Origin: Viola odorata
Lineage: Eukaryota > Streptophyta > Magnoliopsida > Malpighiales > Violaceae
Assembly: GCA_963691705.1 (NCBI GenBank)
Contig: OY829541.1
Span: forward strand, 49,992,377 to 50,056,376
Length of the DNA stretch: 64,000 nucleotides
Direction: 5' to 3'
The notes under the pieces are model-generated. The model was given only the letters and a program-made list of their open reading frames with translations. It did not search any database and was not told where the DNA came from. This document shows, one piece after another, positions 21,834 to 31,299 of this stretch (positions are counted from its first letter, which is position 1; every line of letters starts with the position of its first letter). A program made the position numbers and the translations under genes.

Positions 21834-21849
21834 GTGTTTACCAAGGGCT
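21834..21849. promoter_or_regulatory. Conserved word next to the 3' LTR (element II)
   Basis: GTGTTTACCAAGGGCT lies 26 bases inside the 3' LTR. Element III has the identical word at 48603-48618, 24 bases from its LTR, although surrounding sequence differs. Its position, next to where the polypurine primer should be, suggests a role in plus-strand priming or in the adjacent antisense promoter. The function is inferred only. Confidence 0.5.
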
Positions 21850-21948
21850 ATTGCCGCATCTCCGGTCCTGCCCCTTCAGAGGTCTCTCCCCCAATGCGAG
21901 CTCGACGATCGATAAAGGTATATCTTCGAAATGCCTTTTTCCGCAGTC

Positions 21949-21956
21949 TATAAATA
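21949..21956 (+). promoter_or_regulatory. TATA box of antisense gene a
   Basis: TATAAATAGG, 86 bases before the ATG at 22035 and about 140 bases outside the LTR, on the strand opposite to gag-pol. Confidence 0.65.
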
Positions 21957-22034
21957 GGCCTTTCATTTTGCACTGCTTCATAATTCTCACAGCTTTTTCA
22001 CCTATTTTCGAATTTCCTCATCTCTCTTCTCCTT

Positions 22035-22421
22035 ATGGACGAAGTCACCAAAAACTTCCTGCTCTCCAAAACCCATGCCCTGAGGAACCTGACTCAGGCA
22101 GATACTGATTTCCTGGGTTCGCTGAGCATTAAGACCTCGGAGGATATGCTGGAGCTCCAGGGGATGCTGACTCCCCTGCAAGCTAGACAGGTTGCCGTCA
22201 CCATGGAGGATTTCAGTCCCGTGGAGAAAGCGGTGAAGCTGTCGGTGGCTGTTTCTCAGATTCAGCTGCTGATGTCAACGCTATAGCATAGGAAGGACTT
22301 ACTGGGATGCTGCCTGAAGAGCATGAGGGCCTACTCTTCTAAACTGACGGCCCTAGCGGACGCCCTTAGGGAAATTCCTTTCCTGGAATGGGACGAAGAT
22401 GACGCTGGGTCGAATGCTTGA
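22035..22421 (+). pseudogene. Antisense gene a: small acidic-tailed protein of the element, one premature stop
   Basis: 128-codon frame starting MDEVTKNFLLSKTHALRN and ending near EIPFLEWDEDDAGSNA, with an in-frame TAG at 22284-22286 where the relatives have Lys or Arg. It is homologous to genes f (52149-52541) and g (53000-53359): same length, MD-x-x-T start, central L-E-G/Q...D/T-P-L segment, K-x-x-L-x-x-C/F-L-x-x-M helix and I-P-x...DDE tail. The sequence looks largely helical, with no signal peptide or membrane segment. TATA box upstream, AATAAA at 22532-22537. I know no characterised family that matches; the role is unknown. Confidence 0.75.
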
Positions 22422-22894
22422 CCAGCGACGGGGATCCCCTCTGCGTGTCTTTCTGTGCTCCTCTGGGCCACCTTTTGTAACTCGGGCCATTAGGCATTTT
22501 TGTAATCTCGGGCTGTTAGGCTCTTTAAGTAAATAAATATGCCTTTCCTTATTCGTTTGCCGCGCTGTCAATATTTTTCTTCTTTCTCATTTCGTCTTTC
22601 TTAGAGAACCGCTTCTATTCTCGCTAGTTGCGGCTTGGTGTCCCTTGGGATCCCCTAACTTTATTTGCCTATCTGGCTCATAATGATAATTCTTTCACGC
22701 CACGTCTATTCAGAATATATTTCGCGCCGTTTTTTTAGTGCCAATGGATTGGGCGACGATTTCGGTGCCTCCTGGTTGGTGCAGATTTTTGGCAGTTGCG
22801 GAGTCAGATCTTTCCTCCCAACAGACGCTACCTTTGATAGCATTAAATGTCCTCGATAATACGCGGAGAGGCAGGCACGCTTCCTCCTCTTGGC

Positions 22895-22903
22895 TATATA
22901 AAG
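22895..22903 (+). promoter_or_regulatory. TATA box of antisense gene b
   Basis: CTATATAAAGGG, 72 bases before the ATG at 22967. Confidence 0.7.
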
Positions 22904-22966
22904 GGTTCTTCCCTTCCTTTTCGGTCATCTTTTTCCTTCTTGCTTCTCACTCTTACTGACATTTCC

Positions 22967-23455
22967 ATGACTGACTACCGTTTTTTGTACACTGCTGCTT
23001 GTGACTCTCCTCCGACCCCTCCAACTTCTCCCGACTCCGACAATCCTCCACTCACACCTCCCTGGAGGCCTGCCAGACGTTCCGTGAAGCGCCGGGGTCG
23101 CAAGAGATCGAAGAAAATGAGGAAACAATCTTTCGAATCCTTCTTTGCTGACTTTGAGCCTCACTACCTTTCGCTGCGGCAAAAGGATGAATCGTCACCA
23201 TCCGTCCCTTGTCTTTTTCCCAAGGACGAGACTTCTACGCTAGATGCCGCCACAGGATCGGTTACCCCGACCCTGGAGGAAGGCTCCCGCGCCGCTTCAA
23301 AGGAGGAGGCTGCCCATGCAGTAGGGTCCGCAACTAGGCTTGGCAAAAGACCATTCGAGGTTGACGAGGCCTTCCCCTTCTTCAACAGTGGGTCGCCATC
23401 ATCGCCAGAGGATTATGATTATGTCCACGACGTGCACTGGATGGACGAAGACTGA
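22967..23455 (+). CDS. Antisense gene b: basic/acidic low-complexity protein
   Basis: 162 residues, intact, starting MTDYRFLYTAACDSPPTPP. Layout: Pro/Ser/Thr-rich residues 12-35, a strongly basic stretch around 38-52 (KRRGRKRSKKMRK, a likely nuclear localisation signal), a short aromatic motif (FESFFADFEPHYL), then Ser/Glu/Ala-rich sequence and an acidic end (YDYVHDVHWMDED). Start chosen at the first ATG after a good TATA box. AATAAATAAA at 23496 follows the stop by 40 bases. No relative in the other elements of this window. The basic part plus acidic tail could suit a nuclear, nucleic-acid- or histone-binding role, but this is inference. Confidence 0.65.
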   Translation: MTDYRFLYTAACDSPPTPPTSPDSDNPPLTPPWRPARRSVKRRGRKRSKKMRKQSFESFFADFEPHYLSLRQKDESSPSVPCLFPKDETSTLDAATGSVTPTLEEGSRAASKEEAAHAVGSATRLGKRPFEVDEAFPFFNSGSPSSPEDYDYVHDVHWMDED

Positions 23456-23968
23456 AGATGTCGCACTTTTTGTAGATACCGTTGGCTTTCTTTTTAATAA
23501 ATAAAAATGGTGTGCAACAAAATGCCGCTTGCCTTTTTCTTTTTTGCTTTTAGTATATCGTCGCTCTTATGGGTTAATCGCCGCTGGACAAGCCGATTAC
23601 CGCTTCATAGGATCCTCTTTCTGGGGTTTCTTGTAATTAATGGACCTTTCTTTTGTGAAATTCGAGGCGAGCGCTTGACTTTAAGTCTCTGTCAGGGTCT
23701 TTCCACGTGTCTCGTTTGCCTCGTACGTGTCTTGCTGTAATAGGTTGCCCTTCTGTCTGACTTTTCCACCGTCTCTTTTAAGAGGAAAAACTCTTCTTCT
23801 TCGTACCTTTTTGCTCCTTTTATACTCCAGAACTCTCTTCGTTTTCGCTCGCTCCGAGGAAATTCTCTCGTTCGCATCCAGGCGATTCACTTATCAATTT
23901 CAGCCTTCTCTCTCTCAAGGTATTCTGTTCGATCTTGCTTTTGATTTTCCTTTGCTGCTTTATCTATC

Positions 23969-26133
23969 ATGCCTCGCACGAGATCTCAATCTAGCTCTTT
24001 AGCTGCCCCTAGGCCAATTTCTCGATATCCCGAGCTTGAAAATACTCCTAGCATCTTTACTTGCCCTACTGTCTTACGACTCGAACTGGAAACCAATAAT
24101 ATTACCTTCCCCTACGGCTATCCCCCCACTATTCCCTCTAACACCATGAGGCTCCATAGCCGGCTCTGGAAAACTCATAGGATTCTTTATTTTAAAATGT
24201 TTCAATATGGGTTCCGCCTCCCAGTTCATGACACGCTAGAGCATGTGTTGCGCGAGCACGGGCTTAACCCTGCGCAGATTACCCCTCCCTTATGGAGCTG
24301 CATCTACGCCTTCCTTCGTGCCTGCGAATTAAAAGATATTCTTGCTCCCTGTCACTTTATTCCGCAAGTTCTTGACTCTGATTTTTCACGACGGCTTCAT
24401 TAATATTATTCCAAGATGGGATGACGCTCTAGTGAGGCCTTTTTGGCAGAAATTTCAAGGATTTGAGGGGAGCGTCGATAACTGGAAGAGTGGTTTCTTC
24501 GTCGTCGAATTACCCTCTCGCCTGTGGCGTCCTGACTTCAACCTGGAGGTGGTTGATTGGGCGAGGCCAGCGCCTCTGTCTAGGGAAGAGTTGGATCAGG
24601 CCAACACCTTGCTGGAGATGGAGTCCTCTTTCCAGATCCGAAACTTTGCCTTGTACAGGCCTTTAACTGAGTGTGCCATAGGTGAGCTTTTGAGCTTCGT
24701 CGCTGCCTTGCTTCCCCCTTGCTTACTAACATCACTTTTTCACAGGGGAAACTATCGCCCGTCCGCTCTCTGAGGGTGACGCTCCTCACAAGGTTGTCGC
24801 CCATTCAACAACTGCTCCCTCTACTTCCGCTAGGGCTCGAGTTGATCACCGTATGCCCATAAAGAAAAGAGCTTTAGACGAAATTCTTTCCAGGGAAAGC
24901 GGTTCCTTTCTTCGCCCTTCCCGCTTCGTGGAGAACTGGTTACCCAGCCGGAAGAAGAGGTCCGGATCTGGTTTGCCAGTGACTGAGACAAAGATTTTCT
25001 CCTACGGAGTTGAGGACATGGAGGACATGGACACAGAGTTGAGCCTCCGCCCGGCTTCCTCAGCTCAACGGAAGAATCTAAGGGAAGCAAGCGAAGCTCA
25101 GGTGACAAGGGTGGCGACTCAATCTCCCCCTGCCAATACCGCAAATACCGTCGCTTCTGAGACTACCATTTCTCCTGGCGCGACAAAGGAGAGCGCGGCT
25201 TCTCTAGGTGGCGCTTCCTCGCTTCTAGGATTGGTCGCTCCCAATAAAACCTCTACTTCCGCGACGATGCCATCGTCCGCTGTAGACTCCACTCCTGTCA
25301 TGGAGCCTCCATACTCGCCCATTGGCCGCTGTATTCCTGATGTGCCTCCCTCTGTCCCCAGTGGACCTGGCTCTTCTCACTCTCCTCCCAAGTCCCCTTG
25401 TCTGTTGTTCATTACTTTAATTCGAGACGTTGGGGGCTCTGGCGGTATCTCCGTCCCTTTCTTTGTTGCTGATCTCTCCCGCGACGGGCCTCAAGGGGCC
25501 CCTTCTCACCGACTAAATCTGTCAAAATTTGGGACTGACGGGTTCCGTGCCCTGGGCATATCAGGCCCCTTGTCGCAAGATCAGCCCACGGCTATCTTGG
25601 CCTGCGAACTATTCCGCGCCTCCGAGGAGGAGAGTAGGCTGCTGCAACTTCCTCCCGAAGTTCAGTATATGCGCGTCATGAACAACTGTCTTGCTGCCTT
25701 TCGACAACTTTATTACTTCATCAAGGCTCGTGGTACACAATCTCAAAACTCTAGTGCGCTAGCAAAGGTAGAGGAGTTGTCGCGACTCCACAAACGCGCT
25801 CAGGCCGAACTGCGTGAGTGCCGTGCTGACCTTACTCGGGAAAGATCTAAAGGAAAAGCCCAGGTCGAAGCTTTGGAGGCTGAGCTGGTGGCTGAGGGAA
25901 AGAAGAACTCATTCCTTCTTGAGGAGGTATCATCCCGCGATGCCGACCTGTCGAAAGCTTTCAAGAAAGTGGCATGGTGGAAGAAGAAGACTGAACAGGC
26001 CTTTATCGCCGGGGTGACAGATCAGCACCGCAGTAGGGCCGCTGATCCTGCTGAGGTCGCCAGGTACGCCTCCGCGAGGATGAAAGAGATTGATGAGAGC
26101 CAAGAGGGTTTCCTCTCCTCCGAAGTGGAGTGA
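23969..26133 (+). pseudogene. Antisense gene c: Transposase_28-like/coiled-coil protein (two exons, one frameshift)
   Basis: Exon 1 (23969-24681) starts MPRTRSQSSSLAAPRP and carries a domain like PF04195 (putative gypsy type transposon/Transposase_28). The domain reads KMFQYGFRLPVHDTLEHVL, LNPAQITPPLWSCIYAF, DNWKSGFFVVELPSRLWRP. A frameshift lies between 24340 and 24400. A GT-AG intron (24682-24745) follows LTECAIG. Exon 2 (24746-26133) runs ETIARPLSEG..., a Ser/Pro-rich linker, a conserved block (NLSKFGTDGFRALGISGPL, RLLQLPPEVQYMRVMNNC) and a long coiled coil (KVEELSRLHKRAQAELREC onward). Genes d and e share this layout. A weak TATA (TTTTATACTCC) is at 23818. The function is unknown; proteins with this domain are common in plant retroelement-rich DNA. 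Confidence 0.75.
24682..24745 (+). other. Intron of antisense gene c
   Basis: GTGAGC donor, TTACTAAC branch-point word 17-24 bases before a pyrimidine-rich tract, and TTTTTCACAG acceptor; 64 nt, phase 1. Removing it joins CAIG to ETIARPL in frame. It is on the antisense strand, so a sense genomic RNA would not splice it. Confidence 0.75.
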
Positions 26134-26630
26134 TAAGTCCGCGCCTAGGGGGAGCCTATTTGATGCCGCTTGACCGGGGGCATCGCTTCCCTACTTACGC
26201 CCTTGTTGTATTATTTTTTCATTTGGACTTTGTCATCGCCTCTTTGCTTGTAATAATTGCCATACCTTACAATCTTGACCGAATAATGTGTGTTTCTTGA
26301 CGATGTCGCTCTGTATCATATGCCGCTTTACTACTTTTTCTCATACTTTTGCCTTTTGCATGCCGCGCCATTACGGCTTGTCGCTCCTTTCCGCCGGGTT
26401 TGACTGCGCCCTTTTCAGAGCATTTAATGCTCTGACTCTCTTTGTTTGATACGGAGAAGACAGTCATGATGTTCTGAGCCCACGTGTCATCAGAGGGGAG
26501 CGCTAATGGGACTGGCGGACTGAACATGTCTTTTCGCTCCTCAGGAGTTGTACCCGCTTCCCGCGCTTCACTGCTCTTGACACGTCACACGCCTCGATCG
26601 CTTGACCCGTCGTCCCTTTTAGTTTCTAGG
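26134..26630. other. Spacer between antisense genes c and d
   Basis: No gene recognised. It contains T-rich stretches after the stop of gene c that could serve as its 3' end, and G-box-like CACGTG/CACGTGTC words near 26480 ahead of gene d. Confidence 0.4.
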
Positions 26631-26632
26631 GT

Positions 26633-26644
26633 TTATATATAAAA
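26633..26644 (+). promoter_or_regulatory. TATA box of antisense gene d
   Basis: TTTATATATAAAAACC, preceded by CTAGGG, 178 bases before the ATG at 26811. A pyrimidine-rich CACCACAG at about 26768-26775 could be a leader-intron acceptor. Confidence 0.6.
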
Positions 26645-27525
26645 ACCCCACGTGCTTTCTTCTTATCTTTTATTACCTCTCTCTTTTAAAGAAACGAAAA
26701 AGGAGGAAAACAATTCCTCTTCTTCCTCCTACAATCCGCCGCCGCCTGGGTGCTTCAATTTTCTTCTCACCACAGGTACCTTCCTTTCTATTCCTCTTTT
26801 AACCTTGCTCATGGCTCCTAATCGCCGTTATCCCCGCCCTGCCGGGGAGGGGGATGTTAATACCACTGTTTCCACCATTACTTCCACCGCCGTCCTTCGA
26901 CGGCGCCTGCGGAGCTATAATGCCACCGTGGACCAGTTGGAGGGGTACTCTACTAAAGTTGCCCCGAAATCCCTTCGCCTCAACAACGAATTACCTAGCA
27001 ACCGTAGGGTTCTTTATGCCAAGATATTCCATTATGGTTTTCGGCTGCCTCTAGATCCTTTGATTGTTGAATTACTCTCTGAATTTGATTTGAACGCTGC
27101 CCAACTGAGTCCAAACACCTACTGTGGCATTTATGCCTTTATAGCCCTCTATAGACATATAGGGAATGAATCTCCTTCCTTGCTGTTGCTCCGCTCCCTC
27201 TTTCAATTGTACCATTATAATAACGGCATCATAGCGATATCGCCTCGCTATGATGTTGAAGCTTTAAACCCTTTTACCTGGAAGCTGTTATTCCTTGAAT
27301 CTTCTATTGATGCTTGGAAAAAGGGATTCTTCATCATCAATCTGCCCCAGCCTTTGTGGCGGACTGGTTTTAACCTTGCCATCAGAGATGCTACCTGGGG
27401 TGGCAGGCCAGAGTTAGGGCCAGCTGACAAAGACTGGCTCAACGGGCTACTCAATCTGCCTAAGATCCCTGGTGTTCGCACTCGCGAACTCACGTGCGGA
27501 GGCAACATTCAAGATTGCATTCAAA

Positions 27526-27595
27526 GTGAGCCTCACACCTCTGATCGCTGTTCCACGTCAATACTAACTCTAACATTCTTTTCTTATTTCTACAG
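27526..27595 (+). other. Intron 1 of antisense gene d
   Basis: GTGAGC donor, ATACTAACTCTAAC branch-point words, TTTCTACAG acceptor; 70 nt, phase 1, at the position homologous to the introns of genes c and e. Confidence 0.75.
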
Positions 27596-27903
27596 ATCCT
27601 CCCGCCGGGTGGAAGCCTAATTGTATCAAGAAAGGAGAGAAGAGAGCTCAGTAGAAGAGAGAAAAAAGGGCTCTTTCCGCCCCCTCGGTTGGCGCCGCGA
27701 CTGACACCGCGCACGCGTCCGCTTCTGCGCCTGAGTCCTCTTCTCTTCCCCGAACGGAGGCTACTGCCGCGTCGAGTACTGTTCCAACTTCTTCCCCCGG
27801 CGTTGCTCCTACACAAGCGTCGCCTTCTCATCCTCCTCTTGCTAGAAAAAGGAAAAGGACTCTCCGCCTTCGCGTTATCGCTCCTACACACCCTCCTACT
27901 CAG

Positions 27904-27977
27904 GTGGTTTTCATAAATTTTTCCCTGTCCATGTATTTTTATTTGTTTCTTAATTCCCTTTTGTCTTTTGCGCTCAG
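27904..27977 (+). other. Possible intron 2 of antisense gene d
   Basis: CAG/GTGG donor and TTTTGCGCTCAG acceptor, 74 nt, T-rich, phase 0. It joins two low-complexity coding stretches. Not seen in genes c and e, so less certain. Confidence 0.45.
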
Positions 27978-29250
27978 GATACCGCTACTGTGGCCTCTTC
28001 CCCTACTCCTTCGCACGACGGTATGGATTTGTCGGGCGTTCTTGACCCCAAGCGTCCCCGTCTTAATGAAGACGTTCCTTTAGCGGACAACTCTATCGCT
28101 GGTCAGGATAGGCAGGGCGGCATTGCCAATACTGGTCCCTTGGCAGGCGACCAAGGCTCTGGCCCGGCAGGGAGCGGGGCTACCTCTGCGCCACTTCATT
28201 CCTCTTTTGCCGCATCATCTCCTCCTCCAGGCAATCCCTTGGACTTTCTGGAGGTTCTTGGAGAGGAGCACTTTCCACACTTATCAACCAGCGGCTTTAA
28301 TATTGACGTTGGGCCGTCCAATCGTTCCCCTTCAGATGTCTTCTTCATTCCCATTGCTGCTCAGACAATCTTTCTCTTTCTTCCCCCAATAGAAACCCCG
28401 CGCATGGTGGCTGAGTTAAGCACTATACTCTCTAGTGGAGCCGCCACCCATCAAGTTGATTTAAGCAACATTCGCCAGCGCGGGTTCCCAGCGTTAGGAG
28501 GCGACAGCTCCCTAGCGACATCCGCCTTACTAGCAGGACATCTGCTGTCAGTTGAGGAGGAAGAGCAAGGCTTCCTCTCCGTAGCCGAGGGTGAACAATT
28601 GCAGCAGATAAGGACTCATCTGTTCTCTAGCTTTCAAGGTTTCCATTACTGGTCTACAAATATGATGAGACGAATGAGCTCTCTCCAATCTTCCTCCCAG
28701 GAATGACGCAACACTAACCACCAGCTCTCGGAAGAAATTAGCAAGTACCAAAGGGAACTTCATGAAACTCAAGAGGAGCTGCGGAAGAGTGTTGAGGAGC
28801 GACAATGTGTGGAAAACAGTTTGGGAGTTGCGAGGAAAGAGTTGGAAGAGGCCAAAGGACTCCGGGCCGCTGGGGATGCCGCCCTTCGAGCGGAGCGGAG
28901 CAAGAATGCCGCGCTTAAGGAGGAAACGACGGACAGGTGCAAGTAGTTTTTAGAACAAGCGGCAGGTCTCATGGCCGATTGCTTCATTGAGCATCACGGT
29001 CGCCATTTCTTCGACGCTGACGCCATCATCCGCCCCTTCAAGCAAAAGTTCGGGTTCCTCACAGAAGAGGGCTACCGCCAGGCGAAAAGGCCACGGCCTG
29101 ACGAGGGGAACAACAGCATGCCCGGGCCATGAATGTCACTTCTCTTTTGTCCATCGGGTGCTCTGACTTCTTTGCCCCTTTTTGTGTTTTTTAGGACCTT
29201 TTGTTTGGGCAAGTATCCCCTCTCGTGTGTAAACAGTTCGCACAATTTTC

Positions 29251-29615
29251 TGCACATTTTTACTTATCACTTTGTTAGTAGCGACATATTCTCGAAAATT
29301 CTTAATTACCTTGGGGCATTGCCGCGCGTATTCCTTTCTCACTTAGCACGATCCCCCAAATATGTCGCTTGTGCCGAATTTCCTGCACATTTTCACTTAT
29401 CACTTTGTTAGTAGCGACATATTCTCCAAAATTCTTAATTACCTTGGGGCATTGCCGCGCGTATTCCTTGCTTATTTAACGCGATCCCCTAGAGATATCG
29501 CTTGTGCCAAATTTCCTGCACATTTTCACTTATCACTTGTTAATAGCGACATATTATCGAATAATCTTAATTACCTTGGGGCATTGCCGCGCGATCTCCC
29601 CCGATGTCGCTCGTG
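29251..29615. repeat. 133-bp tandem repeat, about 2.8 copies (element II)
   Basis: Units start at TGCACATTTT(C/T)ACTTATCAC at 29251, 29384 and 29517. Each contains TAGCGACATATT, TTAATTACCTTGGGGCATTG and CCGCGCG. Located between the antisense genes and pol. Tandem repeats in this 3' region are a known source of plant satellites in Tat-type elements. Confidence 0.85.
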
Positions 29616-29689
29616 TCCCGTACTCTTCCAGCCAAACTTCACCGGGTTTGTCTCTTCCGGCTACTAGCTGTGGTACGGTGACCTTTCTT

Positions 29690-30190
29690 ATTTCTTCAAT
29701 TGGCCGGGAAGTGCCCTCCCTCAGTGCGCCGCTTGATCAGGGCCGGCCATCACGAGGACAAGACTTTTCACTTCCTCAGCGTTGCCTTCACACCTCGGAA
29801 CGTGCCCTCACTTAACGAGGTGCCTATGTTAGCGCTACCATCGTTAGGATAGGATTTTCACTTGCGAGGTGGAGTTTTTATCTTCCCTAGGGTCGTGCCT
29901 CACTTAATGATCATCCGCCTTTGTGAGCGCGGGCTGTCACAAGGATAGGACTTTACACCCCCAGGGGAGTCTGGGCGTGCCCTCCCTGGGTTTCCCCAGG
30001 ATAGGATTTTTCACTCCCGACAGTGCTGGAAAGTGTCTCGTCTTAGCGAGCCGCCTGATCAAGGCCGGCCTCTCAAGGCCAGAATTTTTCACTTCCAGCA
30101 CCATGTATTAGGATCGCCGGGGCGTGCCTCCTCTTGACGATCCGTCTGCATTAGCCCATTCCGCTCCCAAGGCTAGGACTTTTCACCCCC
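29690..30190. repeat. Degenerate interspersed repeats in element II 3' region
   Basis: Six loosely related units of 60-100 bp, each carrying AAGG(A/C)(T/C)AGGACTTTTCAC-like words (near 29757, 29848, 29941, 30000, 30078 and 30171) and GTGCC(T/C)(T/C)CC words. No coding gene recognised. Probably an older, decayed tandem array. Confidence 0.6.
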
Positions 30191-30263
30191 GACATCCTCC
30201 TTTCCTTGTTATCTGCACATTACACAGACAACCAACAAGGAACAAGAAATATTTCCACAACAA

Positions 30264-31040
30264 TTGTTAGACCATACCCACGGCATGTCGATATTTCAAA
30301 GACCATGCCCACGGCATGTCGATATTTCAAAGACCATGCCCACGGCATGTCGATATTTCAAAGACCATGCCCACGGCATGTCGATATTTCAAAGACCATG
30401 CCCACAACATGTCAAAATTTCAATTTCAAAAGACCATGCCCACGGCATGTCGATATTTCAAAGACCATGCCCACGGCATGTCAATATTTCAAAGACCATG
30501 CCCACGGCATGTCAAAATTTCAATTTCAAAAGACCATGCCCACGGCATGTCGATATTTCAAAGACCATGCCCACGACATGTCAAAATTTCAATTTCAAAA
30601 GACCATGCCCACGGCATATCGATATTTCAAAGACCATGCCCACGGCATGTCAATATTTCAATTTCAAAAGACCATACCCACGGCATGTCAAAATTTCAAT
30701 TTCAAAAGACCATGCCCACGGCATGTCGATATTTCAATTTCAAAAGACCATGCCCACGGCATGTCGATATTTCAAAGACCATGCCCACGGCATGTCAATA
30801 TTTCAATTTCAAAAGACCATGCCCACGGCATGTCGATATTTCAAAGACCATGCCCACGGCATGCCAATATTTCAATTTTAAAAGACCATGCCCACGACAT
30901 GTCGATATTTCAAAGACCATGCCCACGGCATGTCAATATTTCAATTTCAAAAGACCATTCCCACGGCATGTCGATATTTCAAAGACCATGCCCACGGCAT
31001 GTCAATATTTCAATTTCAAAAGACCATGCCCACGGCATGT
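30264..31040. repeat. 31/44-bp tandem minisatellite with a dyad core (element II)
   Basis: Units of 31 bp (GACCATGCCCACGGCATGTC then GATATTTCAAA), alternating with 44-bp units that have an extra ATTTCAATTTCAAAA. About 20 units. Each is centred on CATGCC-CAC-GGCATG, a perfect 6-bp stem with a 3-base loop. Because no unit contains a stop in any plus frame, long plus-strand frames run through it, but there is no evidence that they are genes. Confidence 0.95.
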
Positions 31041-31290
31041 CATATTTCACAAATTTCAAAACGATGCTCAACGGCATGTCATATTTCACAAAATTTTAAA
31101 ACCATGCTCAACGGCATGTCATATTTCACAAATTTTTAAAACCATGCTCAACGGCATGTCATATTTCACAAATTTCAAAACCATGCTCAACGGCATGTCA
31201 TATTTCACAAACTTCAAAACCATGCTCAACGGCATGTCATATTTCACAAATTTTTAAAACCATGCTCAACGACATGTCAAATTCTAGCAT
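31041..31290. repeat. 40-bp tandem repeat adjoining the minisatellite (element II)
   Basis: About six units of AACCATGCTCAACGGCATGT followed by CATATTTCACAAATTTTTAA. Related to the 31-bp unit (CATGC...GGCATG core), with a different spacer and an imperfect dyad. Confidence 0.9.
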
Positions 31291-31299
31291 GACACAATT

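Larger units (their letters stand above)
26811..29132 (+). pseudogene. Antisense gene d: Transposase_28-like/coiled-coil protein (three exons, nonsense codons)
   Basis: Exon 1 (26811-27525): MAPNRRYPRPAGEG, then the Transposase_28-like domain (KIFHYGFRLPLDPLIVELL, LNAAQLSPNTYCGIYAF, LFLESSIDAWKKGFFIINL, QPLWRTGFNL), ending IQDCIQ. Intron 27526-27595 in phase 1 at the same site as in genes c and e. Exon 2 (27596-27903) is Ser/Pro/Ala-rich with a TAG at 27652. A second GT-AG gap (27904-27977, phase 0) leads to exon 3 (27978-29132), which has the conserved VDLSNIRQRGFPALGG block, a TGA (28704) and a TAG (28945), and a coiled coil (ELHETQEELRKSVEERQ). It ends at TGA 29130-29132. It is decayed but clearly a diverged paralogue of gene c. 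Confidence 0.7.

Noticed and set aside
30206..31257. Three overlapping plus-strand open frames of about 200-310 codons
   Set aside because: They lie entirely in the 31/44-bp minisatellite. All three frames are open because the unit has no stop; there is no start context, domain or promoter.
30264..31290. CRISPR-like regularly spaced short repeats
   Set aside because: Spacers are themselves repeated, the host is a plant, and no cas genes exist. It is a minisatellite.
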